This document shows positions 21,762-33,542 of a DNA stretch of 64,000 nucleotides, piece by piece (position 1 is the stretch's first letter; each line of letters begins with the position of its first letter). The stretch covers positions 2,263,001 through 2,327,000 of the forward strand of contig JBANDB010000007.1 in the NCBI GenBank assembly GCA_037576215.1, written 5' to 3'. The notes under the pieces are model-generated. The model saw only the letters and a list, made by a program, of their open reading frames with translations. It was not told the origin of the DNA and ran no database searches. A program made the translations under genes and the position numbers. The stretch comes from Armillaria gallica (lineage: Eukaryota; Basidiomycota; Agaricomycetes; Agaricales; Physalacriaceae).

Positions 21762-22809
21762 CTACCACCGGATAATGAAATGGTCTGCTGTCTGTCCATC
21801 TTTATGTATTGTAGCCTCATCGTGCTCCATCGCATCTCTAAGCATCCGAGCCAGGTCATCAAATGGTGACATATCAGGAGGGGTAGGAAGAGGGTTCCAT
21901 GCTTCCTTCGCCTTGCCCTTGTTATTCCGTGGTGAGTCATCAAATGGTAACCTATCAGAAGGGGTCGGAGGAGGGTTCCATGATCCCCCCGCCCCGCCCA
22001 TGCTACTCTGCACCAGGTAGTCAAATGGTAGACCATCAGGAGGGGTCGGAAGAGGGGTCCATGTTTCCTTCGCCTTGCCCTTGTTATTGGACCTGGGACC
22101 ATAGAGTTGCTCTTGTAGACCCTCGATCAGTAAGCGATCTTGTTTGGCCAGCCTGTACATGACAATTAGACACCAATAGTGAGAACAGGGAAAGGTCGTC
22201 ATACCGGCGCAGGTGCCGTAGTTCGCCAACGGTCGAGCCTCCCATCCGCGTCTCCTCGAGCTGCTGGACGGTCTGTTCCAACGACTTGATCTCCTTCCGA
22301 TACTGCTTCCGCTGCACTTTGAGCTGTTGATGTCGGGTGAATAGATTGCGTGCCTTCTCCAGCACAAGGCCTCCCTGTATGTTTAGTCAGTCTCACTAAC
22401 CAAGAGGAGCAATTGACACAACTTTGCCTTGCTCAAGCCATGCATCGACCTCGACCACAATGGCCTCCAGCTCACTTGGGTCCTCCGAGTCCAACGCCAG
22501 CAAAAATCTCTCGAGAAGAGCTATCTCTCTGTCCTTATCAGTCTCTTCGACGGGCGCTAAATGTAATCTTCGGATCCCCTGCACGTCGAACGACTTTCGA
22601 CAGAAAGGGCATATTCGTGCATGGGTCGGTATAGACATCAAACACCTATATACTGAGAATCAGAAGGTACGGTGCTCGTATGAGTGAGTAATGACCTACG
22701 CTCTGCAGAATACATGTCCACACGGAAGCGAGTGAGGCGCCAAGTCTGTTCCGTCAACAAACAGCTCGTAGCAGACGTCGCAAGTGCTGGAAGGATGGAT
22801 CAACAACAT
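21762..22809 (-). CDS. RING-finger protein with repeated acidic/Pro tail
   Basis: Four exons (22700-22809, 22423-22645, 22205-22374, 21762-22152) join to an exact 297-residue frame. The RING opens the protein: STCDVCYELF..LPCGHVFCRA in exon 1 and CLMSI..CPFCRKSF in exon 2, the same intron position and layout as the gene at 4064-6201. An EEIxLL-rich helix and a KARNLFTRHQQLKVQRKQYRKE coiled coil (shortened here: KARNLF to QRKQYR) follow. The tail has three imperfect repeats of about 30 residues containing NNKGKAKE-x-W-x-PLPTPP and a (L/F)PFD motif. It is probably an E3 ubiquitin ligase whose tail may act as a linear-motif array. Confidence 0.8.
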
Positions 22810-25129
22810 CTCGAGAAAATCGTGTCAGAGGCCAGGACAGCGCTGTGTCGAGCCTCAATCCTTTCGTCTCACTGAGCCTCGAGGATTTGGCGTGTGGCAA
22901 GCGCCGTCACTGATAGAAGGATCACCTGATAAAGGAATCCTAACGCCAGCTGGATTCTTTCCAGGAAAAGAGAGGATAGCCGAAAGAAAGAACAGCAAAG
23001 GCCTCGTCGAACATCGTGGGTGCTCTAGAACGGATGATGGTGGCTGAATACTCCGAAGATCTCTACTGGCTTGGACGATTGCCCGCAGATTGAAATTCAG
23101 AATCAATTGCGTTCGAAAATTGGAGCTTTTCCACGTGACAATTTGGTACATAATTTTATTTTAAATTTTCGGCACATCTCTTTCTCTCGAACTAGGTTGA
23201 AGGAAGGAAGGAAGGAAATTTTATTACCCGACGGTGCTCCTCAACAGAAGCGTGCCGGTGTCCGTACCACAGTCCCCTGGATACATCTACACTAGCTACT
23301 GTGTGTCTACTATACCTAGTGAGGAATGCGACTGCTACGGTACCGAACCACTCCTACGCTCTGCCGCTATGGTCAAGCCCCATCATGAGTACTCCCTCAC
23401 GGCCTCGGCAGTAGGTTGGTGAATAAATAATAAAGGAACGGAGTGGGAGAAGGAGGTGCGTCGGGGATCGCACTCTCGCCTTCCAGCTGGGATATAGCTC
23501 CCACACAGACGGACACCCCGAGGGCAAACCGCAAGGGAGAGACCGCAGTGGGGAGAGCGACAGCCACGCGGCACGCCATGCATGCGCACGGGCCATGTAA
23601 CGGTCACCCTCCACCGCCCAATCGAAATCTCAAAAAATCCCTACCTAGGACTGAGAGAACGCAGTGCACGAGAGTGGAGCAGGCTGGCTATCGGGCATGC
23701 CGTTTGCACAGTGGGGCAGTTATCAACCCTGAAGCTGAAGGCCTAAAGGACAGTGCCAGTAAGATGGGGCGGTCGTAGCGCGGTAGCCTTGCGACGATTG
23801 AAGAGGACAACACCAAATGATGTGGCGAAGTTACAGTACATAAGCAACGCTTCAAACGCCATTGTCGTAGCGCGATAGCCTTGCGACGTCCCCCCCTTTT
23901 TTTCCCTCTTTTTTTATTTTTTATTTTTACAATTTCTCCTACAATCCTCTCAGTCTGAGTCTATCACTGAGTTTCTCCTTCTGTCGTAGCGCGGTGGCCT
24001 TGCGACGCAGGAGAGGGCGAGGGAATCGAAGACGTTCTTTTTTATCTTGATTATATGGTCATAGGAGCCGTACCGTATTATATCCGTTGCAAAGGTCTCT
24101 GGTCGCTAGCCTTGTGATACTCAGAATTTCCTAGTTGCTATGGGGTCTTGGTGATAGAAGACAGCCGTATGGGATACTGTCCACGTTCAAATACAGATCT
24201 ATGATATTGGCACTGGTGTGTTCTTTCTATCCTCTTTATTTAGAACGGTCCCCCTCATGTTCGCACAGTTATTGACCACAGTTCGGTCATTGGAAGACCT
24301 CCCCTCGTTTCATACACGCTCTTACATCTTGGCGCTGTCTTCGCCAATAATGGTATCGTGCTAGTACTTACTAGTACCAATGTCCTATCCCAAACATCTG
24401 CGGAAAGTGAAGGCGGTCCCGGGCCCGTTCGGAATTCAACAGAGACCCTCGCAGACCTCGTAACGATCCGTAAGTCCCGGGTCTTTTTCGTGCTATATCT
24501 CTGACCCATGTTGTGCCTTGAGGATCGCATTATGAAGAACACTGGATAGTAGATTCGCGCGAACTCGCCAGGCTGAGGCTTCGAGAACGAAGTCTTCTGA
24601 ATACAGCCTCAACATGGAAAACAAGCGGTACTGCCGCTTTGAAGTGCTTGGAGACGTCTCGGAATAGCTTTTCTCGCGGCGCTTGTGCTTGCTGATCAAA
24701 GAGATGTCCTAGCCAGCGTGGTGGCTCACTTTTCCACATGATGAGCAAAATGTCAGCGCTAGTCAACAAATAGTTGTTTAGATAGATTACCGTCTCAAGG
24801 GGAATCGAGTACACCGGATGTTTTCTAGAACAGTCAGCGTCTAGTACTTGGCCTATAGAGAAGGATCGTGACCTTGCGGAATCAGTTTCCGGATGTCAGA
24901 AGGTCGAGATAGCGGTCAGAGTGGAAACACAGACTGATCAAAAGTACTTGTATGATTTCGGGATAGGTTAGCTGCGTCGAGATTATGGATACTAGGGAAT
25001 TTAATACGGCTTGAAACCCCCCCCCGACCGGAAAGGGCTCGTTGAAGTAAACCTGCGAAAATATGACATTCAGTAAATCCGATTGGATCATCGTATGTCA
25101 GTATTCCTGCCACCCAATAGGCGCTTCCT
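22810..25129. other. long intergenic region with short dispersed repeats
   Basis: No reliable gene. It contains a (GGAA)n run at about 23199-23217, a pyrimidine-rich tract at about 23889-23931 and three copies of a 24-nt motif listed separately. Minus-strand frames at 24255-25170 (for example VIYLNNYLLTSADILLIMW) are protein-like in places, but I cannot assemble or identify a gene. Confidence 0.4.
23772..24016 (+). repeat. three direct copies of a 24-nt motif
   Basis: GTCGTAGCGCGGTAGCCTTG followed by CGAC occurs at 23772-23795. Copies with one difference each lie at 23864-23887 and 23993-24016, all in the same orientation, spaced 92 and 129 nt. Each is followed by G. A degenerate fourth (GTCGCTAGCCTTGTGA) lies at about 24099. 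The ends GTCG and CGAC are inverted. Confidence 0.8.
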
Positions 25130-26103
25130 TTACACGACGGCCAACTTCCCCTCCATGACTTGAACGGCACTCCCCGCTAATTCAATAGATTTTACCTCGC
25201 CTTGAGAGACGCTGACGAAGACCGTAATTTCACTGCGTCTACCCATCTCCACACCCTGAACAATATCGAACTTCCAGTTACCATCACCTTTACTCTGTCC
25301 CAGCCATCCCCCCAGTGCGGAGGCAGCCGAGCCCGTAGCAGGGTCTTCAATTGTGCCTTCCAGCATCCTCGTTCTGATAGTTCCATCTGGTGTTTTCACA
25401 AACGCGTACAAAGCGCCGAAACCTTTCCAGTCTCCCAGATGCTCATCAGGTATTGTGATGGGTTCACCGTAGTGCTGGAGCTTTCCGAGAGCTTCCACGG
25501 AGGACAGTTCCATCATGATGAAAGACATGCCCTTCACGATAGATACCTACATTTCAGAATGAGTCAGCGGGGGAGTCATTCGGCGAATTTGGAATTACTA
25601 CTAACCACAGGTTCGGCGCCTGCTGCACCATTCACGTAGTCCTTGTCTTCCAACGCCAATTGTTTCTCCTTCAGCATCTTCGTGTAGTAGGGTCCATGCA
25701 CCTTCAAAGCTGAAGGAACTTTTAACCGCACTCGATCGCCCTCTTTAGTGACCAATATATCTCCCGCTTTGACTCGCAAAGTTATCTTATCCAACCCAGT
25801 CTTGGACAACAGGTACCAGCCCGCGCCAATGGTAGGATGTCCCGCGAACGGTAGCTCGTCTGAAACCATAAATATGGAAATCGGAAACGTCACGCCAGAT
25901 TCTAGTGGTTCCGATTCCTGGTCATAAATGAAGACAGTTTCTGAGAAATTGAATTCTCGTGCGATATTCTGTTTCTGTTGTTGCGAGACTTGAGACGAGT
26001 GTGGAGATGGTAAAAGTACAATGGCGAGTGGATTCCCAAGAAATCCGGTTGTTGTGAATACGTCGAGAGTCAAATAGGACAATGCGATTGGACTTGTCGA
26101 CAT
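25130..26103 (-). CDS. PhzF-family isomerase/epimerase-like protein
   Basis: Two exons (25606-26103 and 25130-25546) separated by a 59-nt intron encode 304 residues, the normal size for the family. PhzF-like proteins have two diaminopimelate-epimerase-like lobes. The best-known member isomerises a phenazine precursor; fungal members are mostly uncharacterised. Hallmarks are LDVFTTTGFLGNPLAIV at the start, FNFSETVF with the presumed catalytic Glu, LPFAGHPTIGAG, and in the second lobe DPATGSAASALGGWL. The start at 26103 is the first ATG in frame with these motifs. It is closely related to the interrupted copy at 43795-49528 (same intron site, DKDYVNGA.GAEPV block). It is probably cytosolic; the substrate is unknown. 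Confidence 0.88.
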
Positions 26104-28617
26104 GGCGAGACGGTGTTGGTATTGGTATTGGTACCGGCACAAGGTCCCAATAAGGAATGGCCGGGTCCACAGCCCTGCCATGGCGTGCCATGTGCTGTGG
26201 CCACAAAGGCTCACACCGTTTTAAGCACACTATTGAGTGCGTCTCGCGGATTAGAGTATCTTTGTGGGGTTCAATGGAGACAAAGTGGAATGGATGGAAC
26301 AAGCGATGGGCAGAACGTGATTAAGGGCAAAATAAGGGAGCTTAATTAAATACGTGGAAAATATCAGAGGAAGCAGATCAAAGGTAAAGAATACACGAGA
26401 AAGGAGCGTCAAGATGCTATGGAGGAATTCTTGCGGTGAATCTTGCAAGCCGGGAACACAAGCAACAAAATACCACTCCGTCGCAACACACCATCAGAAA
26501 AATGGTGCGGCGGCAGGGGGCCATACTCATTTCCACAACAAAAACCAACACAACAGGAAACGAGTCTCGAGACAAAGGATACAAGGATCAGTGGATAAGG
26601 GCAGAGAAAGAAGGGCGTGCACGATGACAGGTGATTTGTCGTGGTTCATCATGTTCAACGTGGTACAGAGTCAGTTTTAGCAAAGAGCAGATAGGAAGGA
26701 AAGGGCCCTATATTCGCTTTATCCTTCGCGTGCCCTGCTCGCTACGGTAGGGACTTCCATAAATAGACAGATATCTGATGTGATCAGTGATTACCTACGT
26801 AGTATCATGTGACTTGTGCGTCATTCCTTTCCTCTACAGCTCTGAAACCTGGACTAGCTTGGAGTCACTCCATCCATTTTACCGCCAAGGTAAATTTTTG
26901 TTGCTCGTCCTTCTACCTCCCTCTGCGCTTCGAAAACATTTCCCAAAGAAGGGGGTGATTCAACACCTGTTTCTTCCGGATGTTGCCCATATCTTGCCCT
27001 GGTCTTGTCTTCCTCACCGCAAACGCCACAATGTGGCGTATCTTCAAGTCGTGCTCGTGATGCTTTGTCCTTCGATGGCCATAATCTGGACTCTGTTGCC
27101 TCAAAATACCTAGCACTGCTACCCGTCGGCCGACAAAGCAATAACTCTAAAGCCACAGAATTGCCGACCTTCGGTACTTCTTCCATGCGCTTGTCGCGTG
27201 TTCTATTACAATATCTTTAGCCTTCCTTTCATGTTTTCAAAGTTCCGTGCTCCCGTTTTTAGTATCGAGTCATACATGACTTCGAAGGTCGCGCCGTTAT
27301 GGTGTCTATATGCGTGTGTTTTGTTCGTTATCTCAGTCTTAGTTTGCAGCGAGGTCACCACGTTCAATCATCAGGTGAGTTACCGTGGGCTTGTTGTAAG
27401 AATGAGATCTACTGACGAGGATGCTGTCTCCAGATTATCAAACTCATAGTTCCTGTTCCGCGATAGCGATTGCCACCTGCTCACCCAAACCTAATATCCG
27501 GGAGGGTTTAATCAATTCTTCCAGGCCCACTCTATATTGACCCTGTGTTACGGCTATTAAGTCGTTATTCTCCGTTTCCGCCTCCGGACATGAAGGATCT
27601 TGTTGGCCTAGGATATATCGCCTCACATCATGACTGAAGTCGTGCTCAGGCCCCGGTATCTGATGATCCGATTCTACGCTGGAGTTCTCTTGGTTCCAAG
27701 GTTCCAAGGGTCTTGTCATGCCGTTCCTTTGTGTATGGCAAATACTTTACGCAAGGAACGGATAGACTAACTCGACACGGGACGGATGGCCTTCTATGCA
27801 CAGGAATATCTTGTGACATGGTTGAAATCCCACCACCCAAGGGCATTTAGGGTATTTCACTGAGGCTTCCGCATGCACATATCTCAAACAGGGTAACTTG
27901 AGGCTTCCAGAGGCTTCCCCGTTCGCAATTTGATCACCGGAACCCCAAGGGGCGGTTTCTTAAGCAAGGAACTTGGCCGTCCCCAAATCCTTTCTGTAGT
28001 CTTCCGCTACGCTCGGTTAGTAGCCTCGTTACCGGATATATTCGGACGTATCAGGTTGCGACTCATCCGTACGTCACTGCGGGGTCCTATGCCGTGCCGT
28101 CGAGCGAAACAGAATTTCACGGCTGGACGGGATTGACGCCGACCCTTCAACTGACGACACTTTGACTGCGCATCCCCGATGGGAGAATCTGAGTTGCAAG
28201 GCATGTGAACGATGAACGGAAGCATCTGGAATAGTGAAGTCGCTCCTAGATCGTTCTCAACCAGTTGCTAAACTCCGGCGGTCCTCTTCTCTTGTTATCA
28301 TTAGAGGTCTACCTTCCAGGAATCCTCCTCGGAACATTTGAATGACACTTGCAACGGTATCCACTTGTCATTGCATTAATAAAAGCATAGGTTGTGAACG
28401 CAAGGTAAAACGGCAGAACGTCCGAAATGCATGGTGGGCCTAGGCTGTGGTCACGTGCAATCATTGATCCATCTTCCTTTTCCAGGGGATTACGTGACGG
28501 GTTTGAACTTTGCTTCGGTGGCCCGCTTTCTTGCTGACCTCGTGGGACTTGGATTGATACCTTCCCCGAAGTGCCTCAGGGCCAAGCGATACCCTTTCCT
28601 TCTTCTCCACCACCATC
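26104..28617. other. long intergenic region
   Basis: Holds a short TTGGTA repeat just upstream of the PhzF gene (about 26113-26135). It also has a possible tiny two-exon ORF at 27281-27466 (plus) with a hydrophobic start, VAPLWCLYACVLFVISVLVC. An open minus-strand frame at 27444-27719 has no recognised family. None of these is secure. Confidence 0.35.
27281..27466 (+). CDS. possible small signal-peptide-bearing ORF
   Basis: ATG at 27281 opens a Lys-containing start followed by a run of about 20 hydrophobic residues. After HQ, a CAG|GTGAGT donor and a CTCCAG acceptor near 27433 would join to IIKLIVPVPR and a stop, giving about 43 residues. Fungal genomes contain many short secreted proteins of this shape, but chance is a fair alternative. 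Confidence 0.2.
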
Positions 28618-31600
28618 ATGCCGCCACCACCACCGCCTCCTCCGCCCATATGCTTTCCTTTTGGTTCGAAAAAAGAAAAACGGCGGCTTTCTTTTTCGAG
28701 CATGTCGGTACCACCAATGGGTGGATCAGCGTCGCAGCTGGAGAGAGCCCAGTCTCAACATTCTAAAGTTTCCTTTTCGTCGGCCTCCAGGTCTTCAACA
28801 GCTTCCAGATCTACCTCATCTTCCATGACCGCCTCTGTGGACAACCTCACCTTCGTAACGGATTCGGAAAAGTATGATGAAGTCCCCAGGGAGCTTCCTG
28901 CACTCGAAAACCCGGGAAAGAACGGTCGCCTGCAGCGTTCAAACACGATGACGGGCACGAAGAAGTCCACACTATCCAACAGGTGGGGATACGGATGGGG
29001 ATTGGGGAAACAGAGGGAGAAGGAGAAGGAAGCGGAGCTCACCAGGGACATGTCACAGTCCCAGCGATCAAAGACACCTTCTGTCGACCTCCCCGTCTAC
29101 CAGCCTCCCGTTCGGCACAACTCCCAATCGACGCAGGCCAGTCGAACTACCCAGAACACGCAAAGCACACACCGCAGCAAATCGACGCATCACTCGAACC
29201 GTTCAGGCCGCAGCCAGGCCTTAAGGCCTAATGAATCTTCCAGCACACTTGTCGGGTCTGCGCTCGAACGCAAAAATACTTTCGCGGATTCATTGCGGGA
29301 TGTGGTGCACACGTCGGAGAGATTGGCGGAGCTACGGAAACAGATGGAGAAAGAACAATTGGATTTCTAGTGCGTATACTACTTCTCTTCCACCTTATTG
29401 CAACTCAATATTGCCTCTACACTCAGCATTGTACCGAACGAAGATGCTCATGGGTCTGAATATGTGGCGGAGAGTGACAAACGAAGAGAATATATCTCAG
29501 GGTGCGTTGTTATTGTTTCCCGCAGCTGACATCTTGAGTGACGTGAGATAGTTTTTCGGGATCTGCGGGACAAGCGATCGTCTCTAAGGCGGAGGCTTAC
29601 CTCATCACTGATTCTCGGTATTGGCTGCAAGCAACAGAGCAACTGGATGCCAATTGGAAGCTGGTTCGTGCGGGTGCTCAAGGGGAACCAAAAGATTGGA
29701 TAGACTGGCTTGTGGTGAGTGGTCACGCTCCCGACAAACTTCTCCAACAGTCATGGTAACTTCATATAGGCTCGCGCCCAAAGTTCAAGAATAGGCATAG
29801 ACGGACGTATGCTGCCGTACGAGCAAGCTATGCTTATTAATTCCAAGATCAACCCAATGGGAGGAAAACTGGTGTATCCAGTGCAGAACCTCATCGACTT
29901 GATATGGAAGGGTAAACCCACAAGGTCAAAAGAGCCCGTTTTTTTGCAACCGATACAATATTCAGGTAAGTTTATTCTTCGCGCGGCGCTCACGTGTCTA
30001 AGTCTTTCCCAGGCGAAGAGGCCGCTTCCAAGATTGGCAAGGTGCAGGCATGGATCAAGAACCAACCTCCGGATATCCCTTCATACTCCCGCTCGGAACC
30101 AAAGCCGTCACAATATCAGGTTGGAGTGCTCATCACCGCCTTGCCTCAGATAGGTGCGTATCATTCTTTTTTCTCTTCGGTTACGTGTTTTCGTTGAACT
30201 TGATTTGCTTACAGCTTACTTACTGAACCTGCGAGGTTCAGATATACCATTCAATCCACTCTTCCACGCCTATCTCTTCATCGGAGTTGACAGCGCCATC
30301 CTATTTTTGGAGGGATCCAAAGTACCTGAAAATATCGCCTCTTACTTGGAAAAACTAAAAGTAACACGGCGAGACTACAGCGAAATCTGGGCCTTCCTGC
30401 GCAAGAGAGAATGGGGTGAAGGCAAGGTACGACGCTTCTTCTATATGGGACTCTGTACGGTGAATTGAAGCGGTACCGCAGATCATAATATCACCGCAGT
30501 CTTCTTATACTATCTCACTTGTTCTGTCGCACTATCGGTGCAGTGTTTTACCGTCGCATGTGGAATACATGATTTCAGTCAAGAATGAGACGGAGTTGAA
30601 GGGTCTCAGAAGAGCGTACATGCGAGATGGGGTTGCCTATGTGCGTTGAACGCAAACCGTTTTTGTATTTTCCGACTGACCCACACAAACAGGTCCAATT
30701 CTTGGCTTGGCTCGATGACAAGCTAAATGCCGGCTATGATATCACTGAGTGGGAAGCCGCACAACGCTTAACAGAGTTCCGCAGGAAGCAGGAGCATTTC
30801 ATGGGCCTTGCGTACCAGAACATCTCCGCAAGCGGACCGAACGCTGCTCTTCCCCATTACTCGCCCCGCAAGTCAGAGGCTCGGATGATTGATAAGAACA
30901 CTCCGTATCTCAAGTGAGTTCCTGGTTTTCTTCGCAGGCGGACACATGAATTTGACATATCGTTTAGCGACTCGGGAGGACAGTATCTAGACGGAACATG
31001 TGACACTACTCGAACCATACACTTTGGGCGACCAGACGCGGAGCAGTGTGAAGCATTCACCAGAGTTCTGCAGGGTCATGTATGTTTTTGGAGTCTGCTT
31101 CTATAATTAATGAAATGTCCTCATGGTTCTATCTCTAGATTGCAATCGATACCGCTGTGTTTCCGGAAGGTACATCTGGCCGTCAACTAGATGTTTTGGC
31201 ACGCCGAGCCCTATGGAAGGAAGGCTATAATTACCTGGTAAGCGGTCTGTGACCGAAGTTCACGATGCAGCGCTAACAGCGGTGGGGCGATAGCACGGAA
31301 CCGGCCACGGCTTTGGATCATTTCTGACCGTGCATGAAGGTCCGCAAGGATTCTCTAGTAATGTGCCTTTGGTCCCTGGACATGTCGTCACCAATGAACC
31401 TGGGTTTTGTCAGTTGTGATCATTCGTATTCGGGTGGCGGATGACTGATTGATTTTTCATGTAGACAATGACGGGAAGTGGGGTATTCGCATTGAGTCGG
31501 CACTCGCTGTGCGTCGTGTCACGGTATGTTCTAGGTTCTTCTCCTTCCCATGTCCATCATTCTGACCTCGCCCTTTGCGTAGACCCGAGGAGAATTCAAT

Positions 31601-31904
31601 GGACCAATTTGGCTCTCGTTTGAACGACTGACCTGCGTCCCCATCCAGACACGCATGGTCAAGGATAGTATGCTGACCAAGGAAGAGAGAGCATGGATAA
31701 AGGTGCGATTAGTCGCATGTAATATCACGCTGGAATACTTATTCGTTTATCGTTTGACAGGATCATAATGCCGAATGTTGCAAGAAACTGAAGCCTCTGC
31801 TGCAGAATGATAAGCGGGCATTGAGATGGCTGGATCGTGAGTCCAAGCGTGAAATAGGCCTTGCTGCTCCGGGTCCTGGAGGTCTGGTTGTTGACTGGGG
31901 TTAA
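28618..31904 (+). CDS. Xaa-Pro aminopeptidase P with long N-terminal extension
   Basis: Fourteen exons join to an exact 855-residue frame: 28618-29369, 29427-29501, 29552-29714, 29770-29965, 30013-30153, 30215-30426, 30482-30640, 30693-30913, 30968-31079, 31139-31237, 31294-31408, 31465-31523, 31583-31702 and 31761-31904. From about residue 235 it is a three-part creatinase-fold aminopeptidase P, removing N-terminal residues before proline. Markers are [38 protein letters not shown] and [15 protein letters not shown] (two metal Asp). Further markers are [17 protein letters not shown] (metal/catalytic His), VTNEPGFY and IRIES (metal Glu). The first ~235 residues are a PPPPPPPPP start and a Ser/Lys/Arg-rich, probably disordered stretch absent from the ordinary ~610-residue enzyme. 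The C-terminal VDW is typical. Likely cytosolic. Confidence 0.9.
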
Positions 31905-32401
31905 CGCAGCGGCTTTTTCTCTCTCATTTCTCTCCGGGAATCTCCTCTCAATTCTGTTGTACATACATATGCTTTCGGATCTATATAATGCTTGGATTAC
32001 TTACTATCTATCTCATTTTATTTTGGATGACCCTCTCTATCTAAACGTTCTTGGAATTCACTTCTAATACTCTTTGACGTTCTTTTCATTTACGTATGTT
32101 AGATGTTGTACACATGTCTAGTAGCTTTTCAAAATGGATGTAGTTTTGTGTACATATCTTGATGAACAGCCCCGAGTCGCGACAAGTATTCGTATTGTTG
32201 CCATACTGAATTCTGATTGACGCGTCTGCTTTGTCAGGCGCGTGACTTTTGTCGTGCAATTATGGTGACAAAATGACGAGCGCTCCTTTCCGCACATGCA
32301 ACCATGACCAACTACTTTTTTTTTCTGGTCCTTGATGTTCTGTATAAAAGCCTGGTAACGCTGTAATACTTGGATACTGTACGAGTATCCCACATCTCAA
32401 G
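31905..32401. other. intergenic between aminopeptidase P and APS kinase
   Basis: AT-rich 3' region of the peptidase gene and the promoter of the kinase gene, which is transcribed in the same direction. Confidence 0.6.
32343..32350 (+). promoter_or_regulatory. TATA box of the APS kinase gene
   Basis: TATAAAAG lies 52-59 nt upstream of the ATG at 32402, a normal distance for a fungal core promoter with a short 5' UTR. Confidence 0.55.
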
Positions 32402-33217
32402 ATGGCCACCAACATTACTTTCCACCCTGGTACGACCAGCCAGCTTTTCGGTGGATTTGTTGAAGACTGATTTGCGTCCCTAGGTTCCGTCTCTGCTGAA
32501 GAGCGAACGAGTCTCCTCACACAGAAGGGTGCGACTATCTGGCTGACAGGTCTAAGTGCTAGTGGAAAGGTACGCTCAGTCGTGTAGCCCCTTTGGAGTC
32601 TACACGCTGACACGCTCATCGTAGTCGACCATCGCGTGTGCATTGGAGCAACACCTGCTTCATCTACACAAATTTACATACCGCCTCGACGGCGACAACG
32701 TCAGGTTCGGGTTGAACAAGGATCTGGGATTTGACGAGAAGTCAAGGAACGAAAATATCCGCCGTACGAGTGAGGTATGTTCTTCCATTATCGCTCGGGA
32801 TATCTGTATTGATGATCTGGGACAGGTTTCCAAGCTGTTTGCAGATTCTTCATGCATGGCTATTACTGCCTTCATCTCGCCGTACCGCGCCGACCGAGCG
32901 TTTGCTCGAGAAATACACGAGCAGGCATCGTTGCCATTTATTGAAGTGTTTGTCGATGCACCTCTCCACGTTGTCGAGCAACGCGACCCCAAGGGACTAT
33001 ACAAGAAGGCTCGTGCCGGAGAGATCAAGGGTGAGTTATACTAAGAATCCCCTTGGCTGCATACTCAAAATTGGCCGTAGACTTTACCGGAATTTCTGCA
33101 CCGTATGAAGCACCAGAGAACCCAGAAATCCACATTGACACGTCCATGACGGATGTTGCGGAAAGTGTCCGAATTATTACCGACTATTTGAAGGCCAAAG
33201 GATATATATCCCAGTAG
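32402..33217 (+). CDS. MET14: adenylylsulfate (APS) kinase
   Basis: Five exons (32402-32429, 32484-32569, 32625-32774, 32826-33030, 33081-33217) give exactly 201 residues, the size of yeast Met14. The enzyme phosphorylates adenosine 5'-phosphosulfate with ATP to PAPS, the second step of sulfate assimilation in the cytosol. Visible motifs are the P-loop GLSASGKST, which is split by an intron after the Lys. Others are [18 protein letters not shown] (APS-binding Asp/Arg region), [28 protein letters not shown] and [15 protein letters not shown] followed by [15 protein letters not shown]. All family positions I know are present, and the frame is intact. A TATA box lies just upstream. The next gene, securin-like, is convergent. 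Confidence 0.95.
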
Positions 33218-33542
33218 ATAGAGGATAGATATAACCATGTATGGGTAGAGGTTTGTACTTATAAATAACATTTATACTCATCCATAGAAGGCTGGGGAAA
33301 AACCCCGGTGTAAGTAATGTCATGTAGGAAAGGGTGTTGGGCGAGACGAAGAAACGACGCACGACGCGTGATGTTGTGATGGGTTTAGTGAAAAAATAAC
33401 ATATTGACCATGCAAAAAGGGCCGGGCACGGTGCGGGCCTGGGGGATCGTCGGATTATATAAATATCAATAGAAATGCGAATACAAAGCAATTGAGTCGA
33501 GATACTTATCAATGTCCTCCAATTTCAGATAGTAAACAGGCC

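Noticed and set aside
21722..22162. Plus-strand ORFs over the RING gene repeats
   Set aside because: They are antisense shadows of the repeated tail of the minus-strand RING gene.
23772..24016. CRISPR-like array
   Set aside because: Only three motif copies with unequal spacers in a eukaryotic genome; no related genes.
24255..25170. Minus-strand exons of an unknown gene
   Set aside because: Several frames of 68-95 codons overlap but could not be joined through consistent GT..AG sites, and no family was recognised.
26787..27186. Overlapping plus and minus ORFs of about 110 codons
   Set aside because: Mutually antisense, no known motif, no introns or neighbours that support either strand.
27444..27719. 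91-codon minus-strand ORF
   Set aside because: Reads like protein in places but has no identifiable domain, start context or splice partners; too weak to call.
32643..33044. Long single ORF within the APS kinase as the gene itself
   Set aside because: It reads through the intron at 32775-32825; the five-exon model gives the exact family length and motifs.
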